A model generated the notes under the pieces. That model saw nothing but the letters and a program-made list of their open reading frames with translations, was not told where the DNA came from and did not search any database. From assembly GCF_004367745.1 (NCBI RefSeq), contig NZ_CP037993.1, forward strand, positions 992,001-1,056,000: a stretch of DNA of 64,000 nt, read 5' to 3'. This DNA comes from Herbaspirillum huttiense (GTDB taxonomy: Bacteria; Pseudomonadota; Gammaproteobacteria; Burkholderiales; Burkholderiaceae_D). Positions 19,315-28,170 of the stretch are shown here, in pieces. Position 1 is the stretch's first letter; the number at the start of each line of letters is the position of its first letter. The translations under genes were made by a program, and so were the position numbers.

Positions 19315-20232
19315 TCAAACCTCGGCAGGCGCATTTGCCTCATTTGCCTCATGGGCCTCATGGGTCTCATAGGCTTCATAGGCCGCAATGATCGCATCGG
19401 CCACCGCCCGCACCCGTGCCGTGCGGTTCAGGTCGCTGTGCAGTACCAGCCACATGTCGTAAGGCACGGCCCGCTGCGGCCAGATGCGCACCAGGCCGCT
19501 GGCCTTGTCGCCCACATGCGTGGGCAGTTCGCCGATGCCGAAACCCGCCTGCAGGCTGTCGTACATGACCAGCCCGGTACTCACTTCCATGGCCACGTTG
19601 GCGTGGGCGATGGATTCGCCGCAGATCTGCTCGGACTTGCTGGGCGAGACGCTGCGCGGATAGATCACCACGTCATGTCCCTTCAGGCCGGTGCCGGGGT
19701 CGGGCAGGCCGCGCTTTTTCACATAGGCTTTCGAGGCGTACATACCGGTATGCAGCCGCTTGAGATGGCGCGCGATCAGGTCCGGCGCATCCGGGCGCAC
19801 GGTGCGCACGGCGATGTCGGCCTCGCGCTTGGTCAGGTTGGTGATCTGGGTGGAGGTCGAGAGCACCACGCGGATTTTCGGATGTTCCTGGCGCAGCCGG
19901 TGCAAGGCCGGTAACAGAAAATGGCGCGCCGTAATGTCGGTGGCCGCCAGCCGTACCACGCCGCACAGGCGTTCATCCATGCCCTGCATCTGGCGTTGCA
20001 GCTGTTCTGCGCCTTGCTCCATCTGCGTAGCTGCAGCTGCCGCCATCTCGCCCGCCGGGGTGGGCACATAGCCGCTGGGCGTGCGCAGGAACAGGCGCGC
20101 ACCCAGCGAGCTTTCCAGTGCGGCCAGGCGGCGGCCTGCGGTGGCCTGGTCGATCTCCAGATATTCGGCGGCCCCGCGCAAGGTGCCTACGCGATAGATG
20201 GCCAGGAAGATGCGGGCGTTGTCCCAATCCAT
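19315..20232 (-). CDS. LysR-family transcriptional regulator
   Basis: 305 residues. The N-terminal winged HTH (WDNARIFLAIYRVGTLRGAAEYL, then QATAGRRLAALESSLGARLF) is followed by a LysR substrate-binding domain. Start MDWDNARIF at 20232 is the usual LysR position. The last ~20 residues consist of a three-residue repeat (Y/H/N-E-A/T) encoded by six 9-bp units, an unusual tail. It is divergent from the DHA2 exporter gene (191 bp apart), which it probably regulates. Confidence 0.9.
   Translation of the reverse strand: MDWDNARIFLAIYRVGTLRGAAEYLEIDQATAGRRLAALESSLGARLFLRTPSGYVPTPAGEMAAAAATQMEQGAEQLQRQMQGMDERLCGVVRLAATDITARHFLLPALHRLRQEHPKIRVVLSTSTQITNLTKREADIAVRTVRPDAPDLIARHLKRLHTGMYASKAYVKKRGLPDPGTGLKGHDVVIYPRSVSPSKSEQICGESIAHANVAMEVSTGLVMYDSLQAGFGIGELPTHVGDKASGLVRIWPQRAVPYDMWLVLHSDLNRTARVRAVADAIIAAYEAYETHEAHEANEANAPAEV
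19332..19385. repeat. 9-bp tandem repeat inside a LysR gene
   Basis: Six consecutive 9-bp units: CATTTGCCT twice, CATGGGCCT, CATGGGTCT, CATAGGCTT, CATAGGCCG. On the coding (minus) strand they encode an acidic three-residue repeat close to the C-terminus. The unit is a multiple of three, so copy number can change without shifting the frame. Confidence 0.85.
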
Positions 20233-20423
20233 GATGTGCCTTTGCTGCAAGAGGGGATTCAGTGAAGACGTGATGCAAATTTGCATCAGCGTGCTGATTT
20301 TATACCTCTTTATTGCATCACCGCCCAAGCCTAGAATCTGCCCCATTCAACCCCGCCCCGGTCTTCTCCGGTCGCGGGATTGCGGTTCTCCCTCGCACCC
20401 TGCGTGCAGAAAGTCCTGTTGCC

Positions 20424-21854
20424 ATGTCTTCCACACAATGCCCTCGTGCGCCAGCCTCGGTGCTGGCACCTCCCCTTGCCGATGCCGCGCCGCATGCCGG
20501 CATGCTGCCGCTGGTGGCCTTGGCCATCGGTTTCGTCATGGCCATGCTGGATGTGACGGTGGTCAACGTCGGGCTGTCCAATATCTCCAGCAGCCTGGAT
20601 GCGCCCTTGTCGATGCTGGTGTGGATCGTCGATGGCTATACGCTGACCTTCGCCGCCATGCTGCTGGTGGGCGGCGCACTGGCCGACCGCTTCGGTGCGC
20701 GGCGGCTTTATCTGACCGGGCTGTTCCTGTTCGTGCTGGCCTCGCTGCTGTGCGGGGCTGCACCCAATGGGCCCTTCCTGATTGCGGCACGCCTGCTGCA
20801 GGGCTTGGGCGCGGCCTTCTTCATGCCCAGTTCGCTGAGCCTGCTCACGCACGTGTATGAGGATGACCGCGTGCGTGCCCGCATGCTGGGCGTCTGGTCG
20901 GCCACCGTCGGGCTGGCCGCTGCTGCCGGACCGCTGCTGGGCGGGGTGCTGATCCACTGGCTGGGCTGGCGCAGCGTGTTCCTCATCAACGTGCCGGTCG
21001 GTCTTCTGGGTTTGCTGATGGCGCGCAAGCTCATTCCCCAAGTTGCCGGACACGCCCGTGCGCTGCATCTGTTCAGCCACCTGGCCGGGGTGGTGATGCT
21101 GGCCGGGATTTCCTTCGTGCTGATCCAGGGACCGGTGTATGGCTGGGCCTCTCCGCGCATCCTGGCGGCGCTGGCAGTGGCGGTGCTGGCCGCCGTGGCG
21201 CTGGTGCGCCATGAACTGCGCGGCATTGCGCCGCTGCTGCCCAAGGCGCTGTTTGCCACGCCGCAGTTTGCGGCGGCCAATGGCATTGGCTTCCTCATCA
21301 ACTTCGGCGTCTATGGCAACCTGTTCTACCTGGCGCTGTTCCTGCAGCAGGGACGCGGCGCGGATGCCCTGCAGACCGGGCTGCAACTGGTACCGATGAT
21401 GGCCGTGATCTTCTTCGGCAACCTGATGTCAGGCCGCATGGCCGCGCACTGGGGGCCGCGCGTGCCGCTGCTGCTGGGCCTGTCGGTGGGGGCCGTCTTT
21501 ACCGCCGTGGCCATGAGTTTCCGTCCCGAGACGCCGTACTGGCTGCTGGCCCTGGTGTGCGCGGCGGCCAACCTGGGCATCAGTACCGCCATTCCTTCCA
21601 TGACCACGGTGGTCATGCAGGTGGCCGGCAAGGCCCACGCCAACAGTGCGGCGGCCGCGCTCAATGCCAATCGCCAGATCGGTGCTCTGGTCGGCGTGGC
21701 CCTGATGGGCGCGATCCTGCACAGCGTGGCGGGCTGGAGCCTGCGCAATCCACTGGCGTTCGGCGTGATGGCGCTGGCTTATGGCGTCGCCCTGTGGCTG
21801 GTGTGGCGCTTCGTAGGTGTTGTCAAGGAGCAATGGGTGACGCGCCGCGCGTGA
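20424..21854 (+). CDS. DHA2-family MFS drug exporter (EmrB/QacA type)
   Basis: 476 residues with about 14 membrane segments. ALAIGFVMAMLDVTVVNVGL in the first helix carries the DHA2 motif D1, GGALADRFGARRLYLTG is motif A, and WSATVGLAAAAGPLLGGVL is motif C of exporters. It likely performs proton-driven efflux of amphipathic compounds. ATG 20424 was chosen because it places a ~25-residue cytoplasmic leader before helix 1. Its terminator follows at 21878. Confidence 0.9.
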   Translation: MSSTQCPRAPASVLAPPLADAAPHAGMLPLVALAIGFVMAMLDVTVVNVGLSNISSSLDAPLSMLVWIVDGYTLTFAAMLLVGGALADRFGARRLYLTGLFLFVLASLLCGAAPNGPFLIAARLLQGLGAAFFMPSSLSLLTHVYEDDRVRARMLGVWSATVGLAAAAGPLLGGVLIHWLGWRSVFLINVPVGLLGLLMARKLIPQVAGHARALHLFSHLAGVVMLAGISFVLIQGPVYGWASPRILAALAVAVLAAVALVRHELRGIAPLLPKALFATPQFAAANGIGFLINFGVYGNLFYLALFLQQGRGADALQTGLQLVPMMAVIFFGNLMSGRMAAHWGPRVPLLLGLSVGAVFTAVAMSFRPETPYWLLALVCAAANLGISTAIPSMTTVVMQVAGKAHANSAAAALNANRQIGALVGVALMGAILHSVAGWSLRNPLAFGVMALAYGVALWLVWRFVGVVKEQWVTRRA

Positions 21855-21877
21855 GCGCGGGTGTTGTTCCCCGTCCA

Positions 21878-21916
21878 ACGGCCTGCCCCGACTTGTGCGC
21901 GGCAGGCCGTTTTCTT
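21878..21916 (+). terminator. Intrinsic terminator of the DHA2 exporter
   Basis: ACGGCCTGCC (21878-21887) pairs with GGCAGGCCGT (21901-21910), followed by TTTTCTT. Confidence 0.88.
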
Positions 21917-21994
21917 GGGGATTTGTTAGGGATTGGCGGGGCAGGGCCGTAAAATAGCGCCTTCAACGAAATACGCATCAGAAAGAAGCTCCGC

Positions 21995-22951
21995 ATGTCC
22001 ATCCAATGGTTCCCCGGTCACATGAACTCCGCCCGCCGCAAGGCCGCGGAGAGCATGGAAAAAGTCGATATGGTCATCGAAGTGGTCGATGCCCGCCTGC
22101 CGCAGGCCAGCTGCAATCCCATGATCGAGCAGCTGCGCAATGCCCGCCAGCGTCCTTGCCTGAAGATCCTGAACAAAACCGACATGGCCGATCCGGTGGC
22201 CACCCAAGCCTGGATCGACTACTACAACAGCCAGAAGGGCGTCACGGCCGTGGCCCTGTCCTGCAAGAAACCCTCCGATGTGGCGCGCGTGCCCAAGCTG
22301 GCGATTCAGGTGGCACCGCATCGCGGTACTGCCCTGAAGCCGCTGCGCATGATGATCATGGGCATCCCCAACGTGGGCAAGTCGACCCTGATGAATGCGC
22401 TGCTGAAAAAGCGCGTGGCCGCCGTCGGTGATGAACCGGCCGTGACCAAGACCCAGCAGCGTCTCTATCTGGGCAACAACATGGTGCTCACCGATACCCC
22501 CGGCATGCTCTGGCCCAAGATCGAGCATCCCAGCGATGGCCTGATGCTGGCGGCCAGCCATGCGGTGGGCAGCAATGCGCTGATCGAAGAGGAAGTGGCG
22601 ACCTTCCTGGCCGACCTGCTGCTGCAGCGCTATCCGCAGTTGCTCAAGGCGCGCTATGGCTTCAATACCGAAGGCATGGATGGCGTGGCGGTGGTGGAGG
22701 GCGTGGCAGCCAAGCGCGGCTTCCGTCTCAAGGGCGGCGAGTACGATTTCGAGAAGGCCGCGCACACCTTCCTGCAGGATTACCGCAGCGGCGCACTGGG
22801 CCGCATCTCGCTGGAAACGCCGCAGTCGCGTGCCGAGCTGCTGGCGACCTATCAGTCCACCGACAATCCCGATGCCCTGCAGGCCGAGGATGACGAGGAA
22901 GACGACGAGGATTACGACTGGCGAGACGCTCCGGATCACCGGGGGCGTTGA
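21995..22951 (+). CDS. ylqF: Ribosome biogenesis GTPase YlqF (RbgA-like)
   Basis: 318 residues. It is a circularly permuted GTPase: G4 NKTD (about residue 60) precedes G1 GIPNVGKST (about 126) and G3 DTPG (about 170). The start MSIQWFPGHMNSARRKA is the family hallmark. RbgA/YlqF acts in late assembly of the large ribosomal subunit. The C-terminus is highly acidic (AEDDEEDDEDYDW), which is unusual and probably disordered. Repeat copies 4 and a terminator follow. Confidence 0.93.
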   Translation: MSIQWFPGHMNSARRKAAESMEKVDMVIEVVDARLPQASCNPMIEQLRNARQRPCLKILNKTDMADPVATQAWIDYYNSQKGVTAVALSCKKPSDVARVPKLAIQVAPHRGTALKPLRMMIMGIPNVGKSTLMNALLKKRVAAVGDEPAVTKTQQRLYLGNNMVLTDTPGMLWPKIEHPSDGLMLAASHAVGSNALIEEEVATFLADLLLQRYPQLLKARYGFNTEGMDGVAVVEGVAAKRGFRLKGGEYDFEKAAHTFLQDYRSGALGRISLETPQSRAELLATYQSTDNPDALQAEDDEEDDEDYDWRDAPDHRGR

Positions 22952-23009
22952 AACTAAGTTTTGCTTTCCGGAAAACTTAGAAACCGGATGTCAAAAACTA
23001 AGTTTTTGA
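22951..23009. repeat. CTAAG/CTTAG repeat cluster, copy 4
   Basis: CTAAGTTTT (22954-22962) is inverted as AAAACTTAG (22972-22980), and 11 bp further CAAAAACTAAGTTTTTG (22992-23008) is a third, self-complementary copy. The cluster begins immediately at the ylqF stop codon and lies before the bidirectional terminator. Confidence 0.82.
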
Positions 23010-23045
23010 GGGATCATCGGTTGGTGGAAAATTCCCGCCCAATGA

Positions 23046-23074
23046 AAAAGGCCAGCTCGATGAGCTGGCCTTTT
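23046..23074. terminator. Bidirectional terminator between ylqF and metQ
   Basis: AAAAGGCCAGCTC (23046-23058) pairs with GAGCTGGCCTTTT (23062-23074) around a three-base loop, with A and T tracts on the two sides. Confidence 0.92.
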
Positions 23075-23104
23075 CGTTGATGCAGGCAAGTCAGGCGTTG
23101 CGGA

Positions 23105-23902
23105 TTACCAGGAGGTGATCACGGAACCCTTGTACTTTTCCAGCACGAACTTCTTCACTTCCGGGCTGTGGTAAGCCTTGACCAGCTTGGCGACCCAAGG
23201 CTTGTCCTTGTCGGCGGTACGCACGGCGATCACGTTGGCGTAGGGACCGGTGGAGGCTTCCACGGCAATCGCGTCCTTGGTCGGCGACAGGCCGGCCGAT
23301 TCGGCGTAGTTGCCGTTGATGACGGCAGCATCGAAGTCATCCAGCGAACGCGGCAGCTGGGCGGCATCCAGTTCGATGATCTTGATCTTCTTCGGGTTTT
23401 CCACGATGTCCAGCGGGGTTGCCTTCAGGCCGGCATCGGCTTTCAGCTTGATCACGCCCTTGGCTTGCAGCACCAGCAGGGCGCGGCCGCCGTTGGTCGG
23501 ATCGTTGGGCACGCCCACGCGCGCACCTTGTTTCAGGTCGTTGAGCGACTTGATCTTCTTGGAGTACACGCCCATCGGGAAGGTGATGGTGCTGCCCACG
23601 CTCACGAACTTGTAGCCACGGTCCTTGATCTGCGCATCCAGGTAGGGCTGGTGCTGGTAGGAGTTGGCGTCCAGGTCGCCGGCGGCCAGCGCGGCGTTGG
23701 GCTGGATGTAGTCGGTGAATTCGATGACCTTCATCTGCACGCCGTCTTTTTCCAGCAGCTTCTTGACCTGTTCCATGATCTCGGCGTGCGGACCGGCGGT
23801 CACGCCCATCTTGATCTGGTCTTCGGCCATGGCGGGAGCACAGGCCAGGCCGGCGGCCAGGCCCAGGCCTGCGATGAATTGAATCAACTGACGACGCTTC
23901 AT
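23105..23902 (-). CDS. metQ: Methionine ABC transporter substrate-binding protein
   Basis: 265 residues of the NlpA/MetQ family. The signal peptide MKRRQLIQFIAGLGLAAGLACAPAMA is followed by KMGVTAGPHAEIMEQVK, DYIQPNAALAAGDLDANSYQH split, YSKKIKSL, and GARVGVPNDPTNGGRALL, typical D/L-methionine-binding text. The cysteine at about residue 21 sits in LACAP; a lipobox LAC is possible, but AMA-E cleavage is also plausible. Last gene of metN-metI-metQ. A hairpin lies in the 63-bp gap to metI. Confidence 0.93.
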   Translation of the reverse strand: MKRRQLIQFIAGLGLAAGLACAPAMAEDQIKMGVTAGPHAEIMEQVKKLLEKDGVQMKVIEFTDYIQPNAALAAGDLDANSYQHQPYLDAQIKDRGYKFVSVGSTITFPMGVYSKKIKSLNDLKQGARVGVPNDPTNGGRALLVLQAKGVIKLKADAGLKATPLDIVENPKKIKIIELDAAQLPRSLDDFDAAVINGNYAESAGLSPTKDAIAVEASTGPYANVIAVRTADKDKPWVAKLVKAYHSPEVKKFVLEKYKGSVITSW

Positions 23903-23927
23903 GACTTTCCTTTCGAGCTTTGAGGTG

Positions 23928-23952
23928 GGCAGCGGATAGCTGCCGTTTTTTT
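23928..23952 (+). terminator. Hairpin between metI and metQ with rightward T-run
   Basis: GGCAGC (23928-23933) pairs with GCTGCC (23939-23944), followed on the plus strand by GTTTTTTT. For the leftward met mRNA it is an intercistronic stem without a U-tract, possibly limiting readthrough of antisense RNA or shaping metQ translation. Confidence 0.5.
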
Positions 23953-23965
23953 GTAGTAACTGCGC

Positions 23966-24619
23966 TCAGCGGTGGCTGAGCTTGCGGACCAGCAGGTCTC
24001 CCAGGGATTGCACCAGCTGGACGAACACGATCAGGATCAGCACCACGGCCAGCATCACTTCCGGCAGGAAGCGCTGGTAGCCGTAGCGGATGCCCAGGTC
24101 GCCCAGGCCGCCGCCACCGATGGCACCGGCCATGGCCGAATAACCGACCAGGCTGACGAAGGTGATCGTGAGACCGGCGACGATACCAGCAAATGCTTCA
24201 GGCACCAAGACCTTGTAAATGATTTGCCAGGTGGTCGCACCCATGGCTTGCGCCGCTTCCACCAGGCCGTGATCGACTTCGCGCAGGGCGGTCTCGACCA
24301 GGCGCGCAATGAAGGGCGCGGCGGCGATGGTCAGGGGCACGATGGCAGCGGCCGTGCCGATGGAGGTGCCCACGAAGAAGCGCGTCATCGGGATCACCGC
24401 CACCAGCAGGATGATGAAGGGCGTCGAGCGCACCGCATTGACCAGCAGGCCGGCGATGCGGTTGAAGGCGACGTTGGGCAGCACGCCCTTGGATTCGGTG
24501 ATGTGCAGGGCGATGCCGAGCGGAATGCCGAGCAGTGAGCCGACCACGCCCGAGATCACCACCATCATCAGCGTCTCGCCGAAGGAGCTGACGAACAGAT
24601 CGATCAGTTCAGATGACAT
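23966..24619 (-). CDS. metI: Methionine ABC transporter permease
   Basis: 217 residues with five to six membrane helices. [24 protein letters not shown] opens the protein. The coupling EAA-like loop is [32 protein letters not shown] split over about residues 125-150. It forms the channel with a MetN dimer. It overlaps the end of metN by 11 bp, so translation is probably coupled. Confidence 0.94.
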   Translation of the reverse strand: MSSELIDLFVSSFGETLMMVVISGVVGSLLGIPLGIALHITESKGVLPNVAFNRIAGLLVNAVRSTPFIILLVAVIPMTRFFVGTSIGTAAAIVPLTIAAAPFIARLVETALREVDHGLVEAAQAMGATTWQIIYKVLVPEAFAGIVAGLTITFVSLVGYSAMAGAIGGGGLGDLGIRYGYQRFLPEVMLAVVLILIVFVQLVQSLGDLLVRKLSHR

Positions 24620-25646
24620 GGTTGAGCTCCTCGACGACCACGCCCTGCTCGCGCAGGTATTGCATGGCCTGGTTGATGTTGTCCTGGGTACCGTTGGCGA
24701 GGATCGCCAGCGAACCGAATGCCTGGCCCTGGATCTCGTCGATCTGGCCGTGCAGGATGTTGAAATTCAGGTTGAAGCGGCGCACCGCTTCCGACAGGTG
24801 CGGCTGGTCCACATCGTTGCCGGTGAAGGCGAAGCGGAACAGGTGGTCGGTGCCCTGGCCAGCGTCGGCACGCGCCAGGCGTTCGCGCAGGCGGGCCAGC
24901 ACGCCCTTGGGCAGCTCGTGGGCGATGACGTCGCCGATCAGCGCGCGGGTGACTTCATGGCGCGGCTGGCGGAACACGTCCAGCACTTCGCCCTGTTCGA
25001 TCACCTGGCCGGCTTCCATCACGGCCACGCGGTCGCAGATCTGCTTGATGACTTCCATCTGGTGCGTGATCAGCACGATGGTCAGGCCCAGCTCCTTGTT
25101 GATCTTGCGCAGCAGTTCGAGGATGGAGCGGGTGGTTTCCGGGTCCAGCGCCGAGGTGGCCTCGTCCGAGAGCAGGACCTTGGGATCATTGGCCAGGGCG
25201 CGGGCGATGCCCACGCGCTGCTTCTGGCCGCCGGAGATCTGTGCCGGATAGCGATCGCGCAGGGCGGTCAGGCCGACCAGTTCCAGCAAGGGTTCGACCT
25301 TGGCGGCGATCTCCGACTTGCTCTTGCCGGCCAGTTCCAGCGGCAGCGCGATGTTGTCGTAGACGCTGCGCGAGGAGAGCAGGTTGAAGTGCTGGAAGAT
25401 CATGCCGATGCCACGGCGCGCTTCGCGCAGCTGGGAGGACGACAGCGAGGTCAGGTCCTGGCCATCGAGGACGATACGTCCGGAAGTGGGACGGTTCAGC
25501 AGGTTCAGGGTGCGCACCAGGGTGCTCTTGCCCGCGCCGCTGCGGCCGATGATGCCGAAGATCTCGCCCTTGCGGATCGACAAATCGACATTGCGCACCG
25601 CTTCGACATTGCCGAACCGCTGGGTGACAGCTTGTATTTCGATCAT
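24609..25646 (-). CDS. metN: Methionine ABC transporter ATPase
   Basis: 345 residues. Walker [10 protein letters not shown], signature [15 protein letters not shown], Walker [14 protein letters not shown] and H-loop LITHQ are intact. The C-terminal ~100 residues are the ACT-like NIL domain that lets internal methionine inhibit the importer ([38 protein letters not shown]). First gene of the operon; upstream is a 419-bp region with a palindrome at 25783-25823. Confidence 0.95.
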   Translation of the reverse strand: MIEIQAVTQRFGNVEAVRNVDLSIRKGEIFGIIGRSGAGKSTLVRTLNLLNRPTSGRIVLDGQDLTSLSSSQLREARRGIGMIFQHFNLLSSRSVYDNIALPLELAGKSKSEIAAKVEPLLELVGLTALRDRYPAQISGGQKQRVGIARALANDPKVLLSDEATSALDPETTRSILELLRKINKELGLTIVLITHQMEVIKQICDRVAVMEAGQVIEQGEVLDVFRQPRHEVTRALIGDVIAHELPKGVLARLRERLARADAGQGTDHLFRFAFTGNDVDQPHLSEAVRRFNLNFNILHGQIDEIQGQAFGSLAILANGTQDNINQAMQYLREQGVVVEELNHVI

Positions 25647-26065
25647 GATGGAAAAGAAGAATGGCAGCGGCCCCCGGGTGCCGACGCCAGCGCGGCATCG
25701 TGGGACGCTGCGGGCGGGTCAGGACCTCAGGTCTCCACTGCCATCAATATTTTTATAAGAAGGCGCTATTTTAAGGCGGCAAGGTTATATAGGGAAAATA
25801 AATTTTCGCCTATGCATATAACCGGCGCGTCTTAGCATGCGGCGGGAACCCGCGTGCAGAGCGGCTTTGCGGGGCGATTTGCACAGTGGGCCCGGTCCCG
25901 GGAGACGACCTTGACTCGATGTTGAGCGAGAAAGTTGTCGAATAAGTTTTGTCGTTCACCTCATTTTTTCACTGAATGCCGTCAGTGACGGTGCCAGGGC
26001 TTATCTTCCTGAATTTTTTGTCCGGCGTGCTGCAGCGCGCCGGATCCAGCCCCGGAATCCTCCCC
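25647..26065. other. Divergent intergenic region between metNIQ and the toxin-antitoxin pair
   Basis: No gene supported. It contains the palindromic element at 25783-25823 in an AT-rich stretch and must hold the metN promoter on the minus strand and the toxin-antitoxin promoter on the plus strand. An in-frame upstream extension of the antitoxin frame (from 25976) lacks a ribosome site. Confidence 0.5.
25783..25823. promoter_or_regulatory. Nested palindrome upstream of metN
   Basis: The outer arms GGTTATAT (25783-25790) and ATATAACC (25816-25823) enclose inner arms AGG (25791-25793)/CCT (25809-25811) and GAAAAT/ATTTTC around a short AT centre. The element is AT-rich in a GC-rich genome and lies about 140-180 bp before the metN start. 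It is a candidate operator or leader structure; no known regulator consensus was recognised. Confidence 0.45.
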
Positions 26066-26308
26066 ATGTATGCCTTTCCTGTCACTGACCTGGCCGAGCG
26101 CCTCGACGCGCTGCTGGAGCTGGCCGATATCGATGAAGTCATCCTCACCCGAGCGGGTGCCGACAACCTGGTGCTGGTGCGCGAACCGGTCTGGCGCGGA
26201 GTGCAGGAAGCCCTGCACCTGCTGGGCAACGATCTCAATGCCGAACGCCTGCTGTGCAGCCTGTTGCAGCTGCGCGCCGAACTGCTGCCGCTGAAGGAGC
26301 AGCCTTGA
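26066..26308 (+). CDS. YefM/Phd-like antitoxin
   Basis: 80 residues. The beta-alpha core EVILTRAGADNLVLVREPVWRG split, followed by VQEALHLLGNDLNAERLL, parallels YefM (ILITRQNGEAAVLMSLEEY.. then YLLRSPANARRLM). The N-terminal DNA-binding half is divergent (MYAFPVTDLAERLDALLEL). Its stop TGA overlaps the proposed TTG start of the next gene by 4 bp (TTGA), the usual coupling of antitoxin and toxin. Autoregulation is likely by family analogy. Confidence 0.7.
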   Translation: MYAFPVTDLAERLDALLELADIDEVILTRAGADNLVLVREPVWRGVQEALHLLGNDLNAERLLCSLLQLRAELLPLKEQP

Positions 26309-26562
26309 CCCCGCTCTGGATGACCCCGCTGGCGCGGGAGGACCTGGCCTGGTGGCGTCGCCACGACCGCCGGGTGGCACGTCAATTACTTCATTTGATG
26401 CGACGACTAAGTGAAGGATCTTGCATTCCATCGGCCCGCCGGGTGGCCTTGCCCCTGCGCTTGCCCGGACTTTACGCGGTGCGCGTGCAGGGTGAACACC
26501 GGCTCGTCATCGAGTTGGTGGCGGGCAGGCTGGTGATTCATCAGTGCCGGTTTCATTACTGA
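26305..26562 (+). CDS. YoeB/Txe-like mRNA interferase toxin
   Basis: 85 residues from TTG 26305 (ATG 26320 is the alternative). It matches YoeB from end to end by eye: MTPLAREDLAWWRRHDRRV resembles WTPEAWEDYLYWQKHDKRV, QGEHRLVIEL retains the catalytic arginine region, and the terminal CRFHY retains the conserved His-Tyr. The glutamate that acts as general base in YoeB (Glu46 in KPEPLKG) aligns with valine here (RRVALPL), so activity may be reduced or lost. YoeB cleaves mRNA in the ribosomal A site. Confidence 0.75.
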   Translation: MTPLWMTPLAREDLAWWRRHDRRVARQLLHLMRRLSEGSCIPSARRVALPLRLPGLYAVRVQGEHRLVIELVAGRLVIHQCRFHY

Positions 26563-26789
26563 TGGACAACAAAATGCGCTGACCTCTATGTGCGACATTG
26601 GTTGCTATAAAGCTACAGAAAAGTCTTATAAAGCATATAAATTCAAGGAATGATTCATTTGAGAAATAAAAGTCGGTTTAGATTTGCCGTGACTTCTTGA
26701 TGTTTCTTTCGGAAGCCTGGGTGGTGCCCTCGTCGCAAGGTGATGTCCACCCTCCAATCAACAGCAATCAAACCACTACGGAGTACTCT

Positions 26790-27998
26790 ATGAAAAAGTC
26801 CATCCTGGCCCTGGCCGTGCTGGCTGCCTTCGGCGGCGCGGCGCACGCGCAGAGCAGCGTGACCATCTACGGTGCGGTCGACGCCAGCCTGTCCTACACC
26901 AACAAGATCTCCACCGGCGGCAAGGATACGGGCGGCCAGATGGCGCTCGATTCCGGCCTGATGAAGGGTTCGCGCCTGGGCGTCAAGGGCGTGGAAGACC
27001 TGGGCGGCGGTATCAAGGCGCTGTTCACCATCGAGAACGGTTTCAGTGTCGATACCGGCGAAGCGGGTCAGGGCAAGCTGCTGTGGGGCCGTCAGGCGAC
27101 CGTGGGCCTGTCCGGCAACTTCGGTACGGTGCTGGCCGGTCGCCAGAAGGATGTGTTGGATGACGTGGGCAGCATTACCTCCCCGGGCGACTTCGGTGGC
27201 GTGGTCAGCCGTGTTCACTCGCTGAACCTGGATCGTACCAACGGCGAGCGCGTCAACAACTCCATCCGCTACAACACCCCGAACTTCAACGGTTTCACCG
27301 GTAGCGTCATCTATGGCTTCGGTGAGCAAGCCGGCAATACCGGTGCCGGTCAGTCCTTCGGCCTGGGCGGTACCTACGCCAACGGTCCGCTGAACATCGG
27401 CCTGGGCTACTTCCAGAGCAAGATGGGCGGCAAGTCCGCCAGTGATGTCAACGGCGCGGCAGCCTGCAACGGTGGCGGCAAGTATGGCGATACCTGCCTG
27501 AAGACCTGGACCCTGGCTGCTGCCTATCAGTTCGGCCCGGCGCGTGTGTATGGTTCGTATTCGCGCGTGAAGCTGCCGCTGACGGCATCGCGTCGCAGCT
27601 TCGATCCGAAGTTCGACAGCTTTGCCGCCTGGACCGACCCGAACAAGAAGATCGAGCGCTACGACGCTGTCGAGAAGGGCGACTACACCATCGGCGGTGC
27701 CAACAACGAGTCGAGCCAGACGCTGGACCTGGGCGTGAACTATCGGATCTCGCCGTCGCTGTCCTTGATCAGCAGCCTGCAATACACCCGTGCCAAGTTC
27801 GTTCGCACCGTCGATGGCCGCATGGTGCAGATCAACCTGGGTGCCAAGTATGACCTGTCCAAGCGCACTTCTACCTATGCCGTCATCCGCAACCTGCGTA
27901 CGTCCGACATGTACAGCGTTGGCCTGGCCAGCGACCGCGTACCAGGTAGTGATCGCAGTCAGACCGGCATCAACGCCGGCCTGATCCACAGCTTCTAA
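26790..27998 (+). CDS. Gram-negative porin (Porin_4 / OmpC-like of betaproteobacteria)
   Basis: 402 residues. The signal peptide MKKSILALAVLAAFGGAAHA is followed by QSSVTIYGAVDASLSYTNK, the standard start of the trimeric 16-strand general porins of Burkholderiales. RLGVKGVEDLGGGIKALFTIENGF, LWGRQATVGLSGNFGTVLAGRQ and the terminal ..GLIHSF with C-terminal phenylalanine support outer-membrane insertion. A cysteine pair (AACNGGGKYGDTC) in an external loop may form a disulfide. Start ATG 26790 follows ACGGAG. Two tandem terminators follow. Confidence 0.95.
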   Translation: MKKSILALAVLAAFGGAAHAQSSVTIYGAVDASLSYTNKISTGGKDTGGQMALDSGLMKGSRLGVKGVEDLGGGIKALFTIENGFSVDTGEAGQGKLLWGRQATVGLSGNFGTVLAGRQKDVLDDVGSITSPGDFGGVVSRVHSLNLDRTNGERVNNSIRYNTPNFNGFTGSVIYGFGEQAGNTGAGQSFGLGGTYANGPLNIGLGYFQSKMGGKSASDVNGAAACNGGGKYGDTCLKTWTLAAAYQFGPARVYGSYSRVKLPLTASRRSFDPKFDSFAAWTDPNKKIERYDAVEKGDYTIGGANNESSQTLDLGVNYRISPSLSLISSLQYTRAKFVRTVDGRMVQINLGAKYDLSKRTSTYAVIRNLRTSDMYSVGLASDRVPGSDRSQTGINAGLIHSF

Positions 27999-28010
27999 GT
28001 TCTGGCACTG

Positions 28011-28071
28011 CATCGGGCTCGTGGGAGCCCGATGTTTTGGCCCGCATCTGCAAGGATGCGGGTCTTTTTTT
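28011..28071 (+). terminator. Tandem terminators after the porin gene
   Basis: First hairpin: CATCGGGCTC (28011-28020) with GAGCCCGATG (28025-28034) and TTTT. Second: CCCGCATC (28041-28048) with GATGCGGG (28055-28062) and TCTTTTTTT. The second stem has the same sequence as the groL terminator stem. Confidence 0.9.
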
Positions 28072-28170
28072 ATGCAGAAACCTTTGTTAGGTCGATGCTC
28101 GGTCAACTCAGTTGCGCGAGATCGGGGAGGAAGCCTTGCACTCCGGCTCCGCTCCGATCGCCGCCCAACA

